DNA from: Liolophura sinensis | Lineage: Eukaryota > Mollusca > Polyplacophora > Chitonida > Chitonidae | Assembly: GCF_032854445.1 (NCBI RefSeq) | Contig: NC_088304.1 | Location: 14,831,704 to 14,895,703, forward strand | Direction: 5' to 3' | DNA: 64,000 nt | Part shown: positions 1 to 11,084 of the stretch, in pieces | How the letters are laid out: every line of letters starts with the position of its first letter | Position numbering within the stretch: the first letter of the stretch is position 1 | Notes under the pieces: generated by a model | What the model saw: the letters and a program-made list of their open reading frames with translations, nothing else | The model's database searches: none | Told to the model about the DNA's origin: nothing | Made by a program: the position numbers and the translations under genes

Positions 1-1327
1 TCATGTGCGATTATTTTTCTCAAATTTTCGCTTCACTCACGTTACAGATTAATTTAAAAGAAGAACTACAGTGGCACATTGCATTTTTATGGCATGACAT
101 ATTTTAGGTAGCAAAACGGACGGCTATATCGTTTGACAGCATGACTAACCATTGTTCATAATGTTGTGTCGCATTGGATGGATGTCCCAAGGCCACGAGG
201 AAGTGAGATGGCCTTTGCCACAAATTCCCAACTCACCGACGGGTCATAGCTTTTGTCTAGGCCACAATACCGTGACTCTGCCTGGTACTGTTTTTGACGA
301 GAAACTGCGAGATTCTCGCGCTCTCGCACGCGACAAAAATTGCACCTACACTCAGAATTTGTCCTTTCCCATGGCTGCACAGGGACTTCACTCTGGAGAA
401 CCTATTGAGGACCAGGTTAGATGAAGGTAATGTCACTGTTTCTTACGATTGTTATTTGTTACCATGTTAACTAATGACTGAGACAATTAATGAATTCAAT
501 TTGGCTGAGATTATCACCTTCACCTAAATAAGAAAAAAACATATACAAGATATGTTTAGTGACTGAACATCTCCATATTTACAAATACATGTAGGTCAAC
601 CATAGACTGTGAAAACAATTAGTCACAATAGAATTGTTCATTTCATGTTGATTAATGAAATACTGGGACATACACTCTTTTAGGTCCTTATGATTTAATG
701 CAGATATGATTTTTTGTCAATGCTGTTCCATGTGAAGATCAGATTTGAAAACAAAACGTTGTTTATCTCTCCTTGAGTGGAACACATTTCCGGGTTTAAA
801 TATAAACTCAACCAGCCTGGCGAACACCAGAATAGTCACGATGGCAGGATGACAGAGTATAAATAACACTGGATTTCCTCCGAAAATTAATCGCAAAGAA
901 AAACAAACATCGTCTTGTATGATAACCAGCGACAAAAGTAGCTTCCCCATTTTTGAGCGTGTGGGGGGGGCTTCTCTTTAAGAGGGGAAAAGGCTATGGA
1001 GGAGAGGCGTCATAACATTTTGTCATAGGTTATCTTAAATTTAGAGGCCTTACTCCCAAGCAGTTAACGTTTAACGTTATTCCAAACCCAATAGACGGCA
1101 TGCGTTGGACAATGTCAAACATGTATAGTATGCACTTCAATGCCAAGCGGATAGAACAAGTACATATACGGCACTCTCTCCTGAAAACCCTACTAGGAAT
1201 CCGGAGAATATTAAAACGACTGTAAGGACGCCAAATGATAAACTGGTACACAGAATGACAAATATACGAAAAAACAAATAGGAATCAAGCATGATCAGTA
1301 ATAAGATTCACTTATTCGAGGACACCC
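1..1327. other. no gene recognised
   Basis: AT-rich sequence with short frames only. Positions 290-345 are locally CpG-rich with a short GCGAGATTCTCGC hairpin. If the Mx gene continues leftward this is intron. No exon for its G4 region is seen on the minus strand. Confidence 0.5.
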
Positions 1328-1430
1328 TGCATTATGGTGGGAGAAAATCGGAAAATCGGGGAACCACGGCCTCAGGTCGCTGGCAATTCTTTCCACGTAC
1401 GACTGGCGAGGGAGCCAGCATGAGCTGGAC
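1328..1430 (-). mobile_element. SINE-A fragment (central domain)
   Basis: Matches the middle of the family described at 2095-2365, from the CATTATGGTGGGAG block to the GAGCTGGAC block. Both ends are missing. Confidence 0.8.
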
Positions 1431-2082
1431 GTATTGGTTAATACTACATGGTTATGTAGTTGGACAAAGATGTACATAGACCTCTTCTGGCGATGCAAGA
1501 AATCACCCGAGCACACTTGAATGAAAAGCATGCCAGTGATATTTAGAGGAAACATGTACCATTCAAGTTACAGTTAGTAGCAAGGCTACCAAAGAGCTCG
1601 CCTGTGGGAGACACATGGAGGCAAAAATTCAGCTCCATACATAAAGTAATGAAAATTTACCTTACCAGGAATTCCAATACAAATAGAACGTGGTGGACAT
1701 GAATTTTATAATTTTCAGTGATTAACACACACGTAGGACAGCAACCGTGAAACATCACCTTCATGTTAATTATTCATTCATTCATGTGAATGTGATTATG
1801 AATGTAAATGTTTCGCTATACACATATGAAACATTTACCTGAACTCTGGTTCTAACGCCGAACAGCTGGAGAAAATAGTGAATTTTGTAATTGCGATGTA
1901 CATGTATCCAAAACCAGAGCTCAATACACACAGTACTTAAATTTTTAAAATACAGCCCCTGACGTTTGCCTTAACATTGCTTGCCGTGTTATTGGGTGTC
2001 GGCGTTGACCCTGACACCTTGACATAGTTACAAAGTACAGGTGAACTAAAATGTTGCGATAACTCCAACTTGTAATCGGCAA
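1431..2082. other. no gene recognised
   Basis: AT-rich intergenic or intronic sequence; a small ATTCATTCATTCATG run near 1770-1790. Nothing else supported. Confidence 0.4.
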
Positions 2083-2094
2083 CCTTACAACCGA

Positions 2095-2365
2095 TTTATT
2101 TATTTATTTATTTGATTGGTGTTCTACGCCGTTCTCAAGAATATTTCACTTATACGACGGCGGCTATCATTATGATGGGTGGAAACCGGGCACAGCCCGG
2201 GGGAAACCCACGACCATCCGCAGGTTGCTGGCAGACCTTCCCACGTACAGCCGGAGAGGAAGCCAGACTTGAACTGGACTTGAGCTCACAGCGACCGCTT
2301 TGATGAGAGACTCCTGGGTCATTACGCTGCGCTAGCGCGCTAACAGACTGAGCCACGGAAGCCCC
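2095..2365 (-). mobile_element. SINE-A, full-length copy with target-site duplication
   Basis: Reference copy of the commonest repeat here. Read on the minus strand it has a tRNA-like head with an A-box-like TGGCTCAGTCTG, a B-box-like region near GAGCTCAAGTCC, a central domain (CGTACGTGGGAAGGTCTGCC; CATAATGATAG), a conserved 3' block (GTGAAATATTCTTGAG) and an AATAAATAAATAAA tail. A 12-base duplication CCTTACAACCGA flanks it (2083-2094, 2366-2377). Organisation resembles molluscan V-SINE or MetaSINE families; which one needs a consensus comparison. Such elements are copied by a LINE reverse transcriptase. Confidence 0.93.
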
Positions 2366-2759
2366 CCTTACAACCGAGCTCTGTCATAGATTACTATATC
2401 TCCGAATTCTTACTACCGGTAGTCTACTGTTAAAATAATCCTTTTTGCTTTACCTACTTGAATCTGTTAAAATCTTTCACTTTTTTGCACGTATTTTGTA
2501 TTTCACCCCCTTGGCTGTTGTTCTCAACGGAGCTTTAGTTTCTATAACTATTCGTAATTTTCGTAACTGTTTTTGCTGAATGCAAGGCAAATAAAACATA
2601 GTACCTTCACATTAAAGGGCAAAAATATTGAGTGTTTGGATCATGAAAGCACATAATAGTGAGTTTATTTTGGTCCACACTCAGTTGTTAAAAACATGTA
2701 CTACGTGTGAACGGTAGTAGTAATGTTGGGGTCTTGATCATCTAGGGGAGGCAACTCAC
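2366..2759. other. intron or 3' flank of the Mx gene, no feature
   Basis: AT-rich with no repeat or exon recognised between the SINE and the last visible Mx exon. Confidence 0.4.
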
Positions 2760-5700
2760 CTGCTGCTCTATTTGAGCGTTAGCCTCTGAGTAACGGGCGA
2801 TCCCGGGCAAGTCAATTAAGGTCAGATCTGGCACTTCTGGCGATTCAACTTCCAGGGTGATCAGGCTGTCGCTTATACCGGAAGCGTCTCCCGTAATTCT
2901 GGATTGTGCTGAAAAGTAAGCTATCTCATTAGCACAATTTGAAGATTGGTTAAACTACATTGTCACTGACTCTAAAAAAAAACTAGAAAACTACTTGGGG
3001 TAGTGGACGGCTTCAATTCTAGTTTTAAGAAAGATAACATCTCAACGCACGCGTCCATTTCTGATAGATAGCGTTTTAACGCACATAACCAGTAGCAAGG
3101 GAGATTGCATCTTAGCGCACATCTCTAGTTGTAAACGAGATAACATATTAAGTTACACAACCAGTTGTATGTGAGCTTAGCATTTTTGCGCATTCGTCCA
3201 GTTGTAAATGAACTAACATGTCAGTCCATTCTGCACTCATCCATTTGTAATTGAGATAACACGTTAACGTACTCATCCAGTGGTAAGTGTGATGACGTCT
3301 TAGCCCACTCATCCCGTAGTAAGTGAGATAACATGTTAGTGCACTCTCCCAGTCTTAAGTGAGATAACATGTCAATGCACTTATCCAGTTGTAAGTGAAA
3401 TAACATGTTAGCGCACTCACCCAGTTTTAAGTGAGGTAGCATGCTAACGCACTCATCCAGTGATAAGTGAGACAACACACTAAAGCAGACACTAAGTTAT
3501 AAGAAAGTTCTTATGTCATCCTATCCATTATTCAGTAAATACACTAGAAAGAAACACAGCTGTTAAATTTACCTTCTTTAACAGCTTCTCCAACGTCAGA
3601 CGGGTTACTTATTTCCGTGTTCACGTGCTGGCCTTTGTGGTCCTTGTACTGGATACGACATCGCCAGCCGGTGCCATTTCTTGCCGTGCGCATGCGCTTC
3701 TCAAGCGGAGTCCGAGTGACGATTCCTACAACAAATATATACATACATATTGGAAATTTCAGCTGTGTCTTTAAATTATGATGGGCATCGGTATCGATGA
3801 CTGGTATGCAGGATTTTCTGGAGTACCTGTGACATTTTGTAAGGAGGTTTGTATTGTCTAGTGTTTTCCGGTATGGGCATTCCGGTTTCCTTCACGTGGA
3901 AGAATAACTGGGCATTCCGGTTTCCTTCACGTGGAATAACTGGGCAGTCCGGTTTCCTTCACGTGGTATGACTGGGCATTCCGGTTTCCTTCACGTGGTA
4001 TGACTGGGCACTCCAGTTTCCTTCACGTGAAATGACTGGGCATTCCGGTTCAGTATGCTGGACAATGCTGTGTTGTTCACTAGGAGATGCATACTGTAGT
4101 TGTGTAAAATTTCCAGAAGGTTTCTTATTCAGTTTGCTGGACAATGCTTTGTTGTTCACTAGGGGATGCATACTGTAGTTATGTAAACATTCCAAAAGGT
4201 TTCTTATTCAGTTTGATGGACAATGCTTTGTTGTTCACTAGGGGATGCCTACTGCAGTTATGTAAAAATTCCAGAAAGTTTCTTATTCAGTTTGCTGGAC
4301 AATGCTGTGTTGTTCACTAGGGGATGCCTACTGCAGTTATGTAAAAATCCCAGAAAGTTTCTTATTCAGTTTGCTGGACAATGCTTTGTTGTTCACTAGG
4401 GAATGCCTACTGCAGTTATGTAAAAATCCCAGAGGGTTTCTTATTCAGTTTGCTGGACAATGCTTTGTTGTTCACTAGGGAATGCCTACTGTAGTTATGT
4501 AAAAATCCCAGAAAGTTTCTTATTCAGTTTGCTGGACAATGCTTTGTTGTTCACTAGGGGATGCCTACTGCAGTTATGTAAAAATTCCAAAAGGTTTCTT
4601 ATTCAGTTTGCTGGACAATGCTTTGTTATCCACTATGTTATATATGTTGTACGTATGTATAAGGTTTGGAAGATTTCACATACTTAGCATGCTGAAAAAA
4701 ATATGATTGCTCTTGTAAGTTAGGGTGTTGTATCAAACATGTTGCACCGTCACAAAACATTTAAATGTGTCAACTCTTACCATCTCCCCTGGGTAATTGG
4801 ATGCCGGACAGAGCCTCCAAACAGGAGGATTTTCCCACACTCTGATCCCCTATAACGACGATCTTTGGAAGCTGGAAATCCCGTCCTTCTAAACCAAGGG
4901 AGCGAATTAAGTCAATGGTGTCAAGTAGAGGGCGCGCGTGTTGGTCAAAGGAGGTTTTCAGAGATGTGATTACGTAACCTTGTCCGATCCCATCCCAGCT
5001 GAAAATGGAGGTAAAAGATAAACCGAGGTATTGTCATACTTACAGCCCAGACATGCATTTAGTTTATGGCACTTTTGTTTCATTTTGGTCTCCACAGTTC
5101 TTATGCAAGACTCGATCAAAGATTTTATGTGGCATTTTGTCAGATAAATTCCATGCATAATCAGTCCAACAGCCCCTCTTATTGTAAATCCTTTTTAATA
5201 TATGTTTCGTCTGATTGTAAATCACTAGACTGAAAAAGTAAAAAAATCATGTTATCACTACGTTACCTTAAAAAGCATCACAACTGACAATATTACGGTC
5301 ACTTTGCCTGACATATTTAACCTAGCACTATGCCTTACAGTTTGTCTGGCATTTTGCCCCATGTAGTGCGTAACACATGACATACCTGGAGGATGATGAC
5401 ATATAGCCCTTTGGCGTTGTTTGGTCGCTGGAATGGAACATGGATGAACCGCCTAATAATCTGTTAAGTCAGAAATTTACAAATGTTACATTTTTTTTTT
5501 TACTTCCGCGACTCGTCTCATCATACCTCAATCAATCGAAAGCTAAAGTGATATGAAGAATCGACATTTGACGATCATATTGATTCATAGTTGTTTAACA
5601 GTGACCTCAAGAATTTTTGAGGTCACCCTTATAATGTGGGTGATGGAAACTGGAATGTCTGGAGTAAACTGGAGTAAATTGTAAATACGGGCATTCGACA

Positions 5701-6430
5701 ATCAATAAATCAATCCAAATTTCGATAGATTCATTTATTACAAAGATGTAAAAGACATATGATCTCTGTATATGAGATAATATATTAACACGCGAGCAAA
5801 AACGAGAAGTAATTCTTATATACTTTCACAAAGCATAAAATGTTTTTTCACAAACTCATTGATCCTAAGCTCTGTTTCAAAGCAGAAGTGGAATGAAATG
5901 ATGTTTGGCCAAATGATGTATTTTTTTTGATTGGTATTTTGTTTCCCGGGGGAAACCCACGAGCATCCGCAGGTTGCTGACAAACCCTCCCACGTGCGAC
6001 CGGAGAAGAAGCCCGCATGAGCTGGACTTGAACTCACAGCGACCGCATTGGTGAGAGTAACCTGGGTCATTTCCCTGGGCTAGCGCGTTGGCCAAATGAA
6101 GTAAAATAAATCTAATTATGTGCCTAAATGGTATAAGTCTAATTATGTGCCTAAATGGTATAAGTCTAATTATATTGCTAAATGCTATAAGTCTAATTAT
6201 GTGCCTAAATGGTATAGTTTATGCGTAGAATCAGAGCCGACTGATCAAGGGCGGATGAACAAGCTGAATGACAGAACATGAAGCAAGGGAGGCAACTCTT
6301 GCTGGTCAGACTCCAGCAACACAGAGGTGTCCAGGCAGCAGTGTATGTACCTGGATTGCGAATTGGCTGATTCTTCAGGTGTCGCCGAGTCCTCATTAGC
6401 CGAATGAAACTTAAGGCCACTGGTCGCCAT
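2760..6430 (-). CDS. Mx-type dynamin-like GTPase, 5' part (partial)
   Basis: Large antiviral GTPase of the Mx branch of the dynamin superfamily; family members self-assemble in the cytoplasm and block viral replication. Five exons: 6351-6430, 5386-5460, 4781-4998, 3573-3725 and 2760-2908, giving 225 residues with all phases matching. Residues 1-52 are a Ser-rich, low-complexity lead. Residues 70-97 fit the first bundle-signalling helix. G1 P-loop is GDQSVGKSS (102-110); G2 lies in [13 protein letters not shown] (120-132) with Thr128; G3 is DLPG (208-211) in a stretch reading [18 protein letters not shown] (187-204). GDQS and ISDSLI are Mx-like rather than classical dynamin. The start is the ATG at 6428-6430. 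The second exon could also begin at 5452, but only the 5460 acceptor keeps frame. G4, stalk and GED are missing; no matching exon is seen down to base 1, so the gene leaves the window. Family assignment is firm; orthology to vertebrate Mx is inferred. Confidence 0.92.
3040..3486. repeat. 36-bp minisatellite, about 12 copies, in an Mx intron
   Basis: Degenerate unit typified by GCACTCATCCAGTTGTAAGT followed by gagataacatgttaac. Copies between 3232 and 3448 keep an exact 36-base register. It lies in the intron between exons 3573-3725 and 2760-2908. Because 36 is a multiple of 3, the minus strand reads through as an 85-codon frame with a 12-residue period. Confidence 0.9.
3872..4048. repeat. 32-bp minisatellite, about 5 copies, in an Mx intron
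   Basis: Unit TGGGCATTCCGGTTTCCTTC followed by acgtggtatgac. It abuts the 79-bp array directly and sits in the intron between exons 4781-4998 and 3573-3725. Confidence 0.88.
4049..4640. repeat. 79-bp minisatellite, 7 full copies plus a part, in an Mx intron
   Basis: Units start at about 4049, 4128, 4207, 4286, 4365, 4444, 4523 and 4602, each opening TTCAGTTTGCTGGACAATGC. Copies are closely similar, with changes mainly in the middle. Reading frames found here are by-products of the array. Confidence 0.92.
5921..6092 (-). mobile_element. SINE-A, internally deleted, in Mx intron 1
   Basis: Tail-side GATTGGTATTTTG is joined directly to the central CCCGGGGGAAACCCACGAGC, so the 3' conserved block is lost. 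The tRNA-like head side is present up to GCTAGCGCG. Confidence 0.85.
6105..6218. repeat. 27-bp tandem repeat, 4 copies, in Mx intron 1
   Basis: Unit TAAGTCTAATTATGTGCCTA followed by aatggta. The third copy is the most diverged. It lies directly next to a SINE fragment. Confidence 0.88.
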
Positions 6431-6545
6431 ATTTCACCTGTAATTAAAATCACGTTTCATTCATCAAAGTTTTGTTAACCTTAGGTAAGTAGGTCCCACT
6501 CATATTAAATTTTTATTCACTGACGTATTATTATGCGTACCTAAG

Positions 6546-6553
6546 TATATATA
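6546..6553 (-). promoter_or_regulatory. possible TATA box for the Mx-type gene
   Basis: TATATATA on the minus strand lies about 115 bases upstream of the start codon. No clear interferon-type GAAANNGAAA element was found in the flank. Weak, because such AT runs are common here. Confidence 0.2.
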
Positions 6554-6569
6554 ACAGCTGTTGAAAAAA

Positions 6570-7012
6570 TGTTGAAAAAATGCCAGCTGTGCATTTTCTA
6601 TTATAAGTCACTAAATTTCACATTATCATCTGTATTTATACTCATTCATAGAATTAACAGGGTAAGCCAATCGGTTATCTCCCCTGCCCCGTACCATTTC
6701 ATCGGCTTCAAGACAATCGTATTTACTGTGTTTACTGCATTTATAAGACTTATCTGACTTCTTGAAAATGGTCTCACTCCAACTGCATTAAAAGTTGCTT
6801 AATCAACACCTTGAATCATCACTTGAAACAGAGCTTTAAAAAGTTTGAACAATTTTAATGGAGTTGGAATATGAACATCTCTGAAGAGTGTTGAAACATC
6901 ACCACGTTACAAGACTATATGATCAGATGAACTCTTGTAGGTGTAATCACTCCTCGTGAGGTTTACAGTGTTAAATGTAACATTTAAGTTTTAAGAGAGT
7001 ACAAACTGGAAC
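6570..7012. other. 5' flank of the Mx-type gene, nothing recognised
   Basis: AT-rich; short frames only. Would contain the proximal promoter of the minus-strand GTPase gene. Confidence 0.35.
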
Positions 7013-7180
7013 TGCAATGTACCTTACTGTACAAGAGGGAACTGTAATATACCATACTGTATATGCTGGAACTGTACAGTATAATACAGTACTATACAAG
7101 CTTGAACTGTAAAATACAGTATTATACAAGTTTCAACTGTATAATACAGTAATATACAAGCTTGAACAGTAAAATTTACA
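7013..7180. repeat. degenerate 30-bp tandem repeat
   Basis: Units resemble AACTGTAAAATACAGTATTA followed by tacaagcttg. About five copies are clear; weaker relatives extend to about 7290. Confidence 0.75.
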
Positions 7181-7289
7181 ATAGGTTATAGGTTGAAACC
7201 AGCCGGAAGTGCAATAAACCACACTAAAAACTAGAACTGTGACATACCACACTTCACAAGCTGGAACTGTAATATACTACATTATACCG

Positions 7290-7896
7290 GTATATAACAA
7301 TTCCTTAGTTACTTATCATTACTTAGTTAGATGAAATAATTATGCCCAGTTTTTGGGTGCTGTGTCCGATTTTTTCCACTCATTATCTGCAGAGAAAGTG
7401 AAGCGATATTTACATGTGTTCAAATTGTTAAGACAATGGACATAAGAGAAATAAAAAGAAACTTGTGGTTATACAGTAGCTACTACTGTTTTGGTTCGTC
7501 AGTTCAAACGAAAAGTGACAAGATAAGCCAATGAAACAGCAGCAAGTTGACCAATGGAGGTAACGTGTGCTGGGCCCTACGTGGTTAAAGCAGGGGAGGT
7601 AAACAGGGTCCGGGTACTGGACTATAACGTAAAGTGAACGTAGAGAGCGGTGCATGCGCTGCAAGGAGTATGGGAACGGTTGCTGTCACTAGACAAAAGG
7701 GAAATCCTCATTGGGCCTTCTATAGAGAGCCAGTGCATTGTACCTTACGTCATAGTCAACGACGCTTCACGACACAACCTGCTCGAGGAGACAACTGTAA
7801 GAAAAAACCCTGTTGGGGGTTTGAACCAATGACCTGTGGAACCGCTGCTTGGCTTCTAGTTCGATTTTAGGTACAGTAGTGAATGAAGTTTATGTT
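7290..7896. other. no gene recognised
   Basis: Short frames on both strands overlap each other without splice support. The segment 7800-7860 has a B-box-like GGGTTTGAACCAATGACC, suggesting an old tRNA-derived repeat, but too little remains to place it. Confidence 0.35.
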
Positions 7897-8118
7897 TACA
7901 ATCAAGCTATTCTGTACAATCAAGCTACTGTTTACAATCAAGCTACTGTTTACAATCAAGCTGTTCTGTACAATCAAGCTACTGTTTACAGTCAAGCTGT
8001 TCTGTACAATCAAGCTACTGTTTACAATCAAGCTGTTCTGTACAATCAAGCTACTGTTTACAATCAAGCTATTCTGTACAATCAAGCTACTGTTTACAAT
8101 CAAGCTATTCTGTACAGT
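7897..8118. repeat. 18-bp minisatellite, 12 units
   Basis: TACAATCAAGCTACTGTT alternates with TACAATCAAGCTGTTCTG or attctg variants, in exact 18-base register from 7897. The unit has no stop in several frames, so 84-93 codon frames on both strands are by-products (a repeated YNQATV/YNQAIL in one). Confidence 0.95.
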
Positions 8119-8639
8119 CACGTGCGTTAGGATGGCTTAATTCTATTTACTCACCCCCACAGAACAAATTAGTCTCTAGAGAGGATCTTTAGACTAACAG
8201 GACGAAATCTGGGCTAACAGACTGATTCAATGACCATAACGCTGGTACGTGTATCTAAACTGAAGTGTGCTGTTTAGCTATAGCTCATGTGTCTCGCGTT
8301 TTTAATAAAAGACGCCATTTCATCCAGGCTACCTGAGTGCTGGCGGTTATTTGATATCCTATATGAAAGGAACTCCAGAGCAAGGGTCACAGCATATAAT
8401 ACAGACTAAATATACACAGTAAGTCAGAAATATGCAGAGCGCTAAAACGTGAATGTACATGATCAAGTCACGTTACCAAATCACCTTTTAGGATCAGTAC
8501 ATATAGCGGATGAGAGACGCACCGTGTAGAATTTGTCTCCTCTGCAGTCATTCAGTCAGCCTACATTTCTACAGCTGAACTGAAATGTACGGACACCCCC
8601 CCCCCCCCAAATGAGGGGGTTCCTCTACAATATTTATTT

Positions 8640-8850
8640 ATTGCCTGATTGTTGTTTAACACCGTACTCAAGATATCGTCAATATACGATAGTGGTCAGT
8701 TTCGTGAGTGGAGTATAAAACTCAGTAACTTCGACAAGTTACTGACAAACTTTCTCACATATGACGTACAGATATATGCTTTGGTGGAAGACAAGTGATC
8801 TTCAAGGAACGGTAGACTGCACAGGCCGCTACACTTCGATCGCTTATAAT
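8640..8850. mobile_element. SINE-D copy (degenerate)
   Basis: Opens with a GATTGTTGTTTAACACCGTA block like other SINE tails. It then has AAGTTACTGACAAACTTTCT, a CACATATGACGTACAGATAT block and GGTGGAAGACAAGTGATCTT, all shared with copies at 20336 and 25900. Confidence 0.7.
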
Positions 8851-8990
8851 CAACACTACCCCAATATAGTTAAACGTTATGTGTGTGCCTGTGTATGTGT
8901 GTGTGTGTGGCGGGGGGGGGGGGGGGTCTAAACCCTATGAAAGTTACGAGCGCGTAAATATATATATTATCCACAGTAGTTATTGTCATG

Positions 8991-9010
8991 GCATGCATGT
9001 ACATGCATGC
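8991..9010. other. 20-base perfect palindrome
   Basis: GCATGCATGTACATGCATGC equals its own reverse complement. It lies between a G-run and a long (AT)n tract. No protein partner can be inferred. Confidence 0.8.
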
Positions 9011-9131
9011 ACAAGTTATATGTTACAACATAACAACCAACAACCCATTGCTGTGTGACAGGGATATATAGTGTATCACGTGTGCGTCAACACATTGTCA
9101 CAGCGTTTAGATTTAACACCCACAAAGGCTT

Positions 9132-9137
<6 letters not shown>

Positions 9138-9226
<89 letters not shown>
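9138..9226. repeat. (AT)n dinucleotide tract
   Basis: About 88 bases of uninterrupted AT repeat, prone to length error in assemblies. Confidence 0.98.
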
Positions 9227-9229
<3 letters not shown>

Positions 9230-9977
9230 TATATATTGATGTAAATACGTTGGGTGTTATATGTTATTTAAAAAGTGCTCTCACTATATTGTGAAGAACT
9301 GAACGATCGTCACTTTCACTTTCATTTTCCTGGTAAATTGCCGATGACGTCAACCGCTCTATGACAACCGGTGATCATAATTCCACTCCCGTGCGCCGGA
9401 AGTCAAACACCCATGCTATTTTAGATATTTCTCAGAAGAAGGAAATGGGGGAAGGAAAGCCAGATATCGGGTTGCAGTGTTACACACTCTCCCATTAGAC
9501 TATTAAGATTATACCTAGTTAGCAGAAATGAAACTTTTGATTCGGCGAGAATGACAATGAAATGGCTCACTATGTACACGGATTAAAATGAATTAAAATA
9601 CTTGTGGTTGTGTCAGTGAACTCACTAACTGATTTGTTAGCTTCTATTCCGACGCAGCAAATCAATTAATATTAACAAACAAAGCTAAGTGGTCAATCTA
9701 TGTACGTGCTCCGCGCTCGCCTTTGAAAAAGAAGATGGCCTCCGATCACGATAACTAATACGCAACTTGAAAACATTTCTTTCAATAACTGCCTACAATA
9801 GAAACTTGTAAAAATTCATACTAAATTAACATTAAGGCATATACGTTAATTTTCCCTATCTCCCTCCCCTCTTCCGTTAGGCGGCCATGTGTTATAAAAC
9901 ACGTATGTGAAAAAGGGATGGACTGACCGTCCATTCCTACTCTGCTTTTCTGAGTACTTATAACGTTATAAAGAAAC
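9230..9977. other. no gene recognised
   Basis: AT-rich sequence with no long frame, repeat or splice-supported exon. Confidence 0.4.
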
Positions 9978-10218
9978 CGCCGAGGGAGGTAGAACGCCAT
10001 CCAGCGCGTCTCTCACCAATGCGGTATTTGTGAGTTCGTGCTGGCTTCCTCTCTGGCCGTACGTGAGCAGGTCTGATACCAACCTGCGGATGGTAATGGC
10101 TTTCCTCAGGCTCTACCCGCTTTCTTCTCACCGCAATGCTGGCCGCCATCGTATAAGTGAAATATTCTTGATCACGGCTTAAAACACCAATCAAATAAAA
10201 ATAAATAAATAAAAATAA
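9978..10218 (+). mobile_element. SINE-A, near full length
   Basis: Plus orientation; the head is diverged, the central and 3' blocks are clear, and the tail is CAAATAAAAATAAATAAATA. Confidence 0.88.
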
Positions 10219-10219
10219 A

Positions 10220-11080
10220 CACCGTGTTGAACGAGCAGCATTACTCCCATCTGCAAAAATGAACGTCCCCCTGTCTCTGCTTCGGTTTGAATGGCCTTCA
10301 ATAACGTACTGGGGAATGCCCTATGCCGTTTAATATGTTAATTTATGGTAACCCTTGTGACACGTGAAAGCATCTTCGGTGTCAGATGTTAGCGATCAAC
10401 ATATCAGGGAAAACAGTTATTTCTCCGGTGAAGTGATGGGGGAGTGTTTACCTAACACATACAGCACGACGTTAAACCCCAATCACTCACTCATTCACCT
10501 AACACATACGAAATGAGGCCAAACTGAGATATTCAAGTATGCACATAGTACGTTGTATAGAACACAATAAAGTGGCAATTTAGCTAAATTAAACCAGATT
10601 TGCTGGTTGCTGGTTGCAGCTTGTGGAGCGAAAATGTCTCGTCAGGTGGAGGAACAGCAAAACCTGACACGATGTTGTAAAGCTTGAAAGGTGGATGGTA
10701 GTAAGAGTTAAGCTGTTACCTGTATTTGATTAAAAAAATGTGTCCACTTACCGTGGTTGACTTGATACACTGTGTTCCAACAACGGAGTTAGAATGTTGT
10801 GAATGAACAAGTACCTGCTCGTATTTATAGCTATCTGGACGGGTTTACCCGAAATTTTACTTCCAATAAATATAGCTTCACGGAAATCCCCAGCATTGCA
10901 TGGTTTGTGTTATCTGGAATTTCCAGACAGGACACGAAGTCCGTGATGTCACGTGATCTGCAGCTATGACAACGCCTATTGTTATGTAAAGCCGCAGCCT
11001 TATATTTTGATACCGATCGACCAATTGAAGGAAAGTTGGAGCCCGGCTAAGTGGGTCAGCGCTGTATTAACCTAACTTAA
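10220..11080. other. no gene; one SINE-tail scrap
   Basis: Positions 10460-10500 carry CACGACGTTAAACCCCAATC and ACTCACTCATTCAC, the 3' end of a SINE-B-like element. The rest is unassigned. Confidence 0.5.
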
Positions 11081-11084
11081 TCAT

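Noticed and set aside
1-2700. Next Mx exons (G4 region)
   Set aside because: No minus-strand match to a conserved VVPxNxDIATTEA-type segment was found, so the gene is called partial.
4460-4687. 75-codon plus-strand frame
   Set aside because: Lies in the 79-bp minisatellite of an Mx intron.
7849-8140. Frames of 84-93 codons on both strands
   Set aside because: Run through an 18-bp stop-free repeat.
9055-9294. 79-codon frame
   Set aside because: Mostly an (AT)n tract read as alternating Tyr-Ile.
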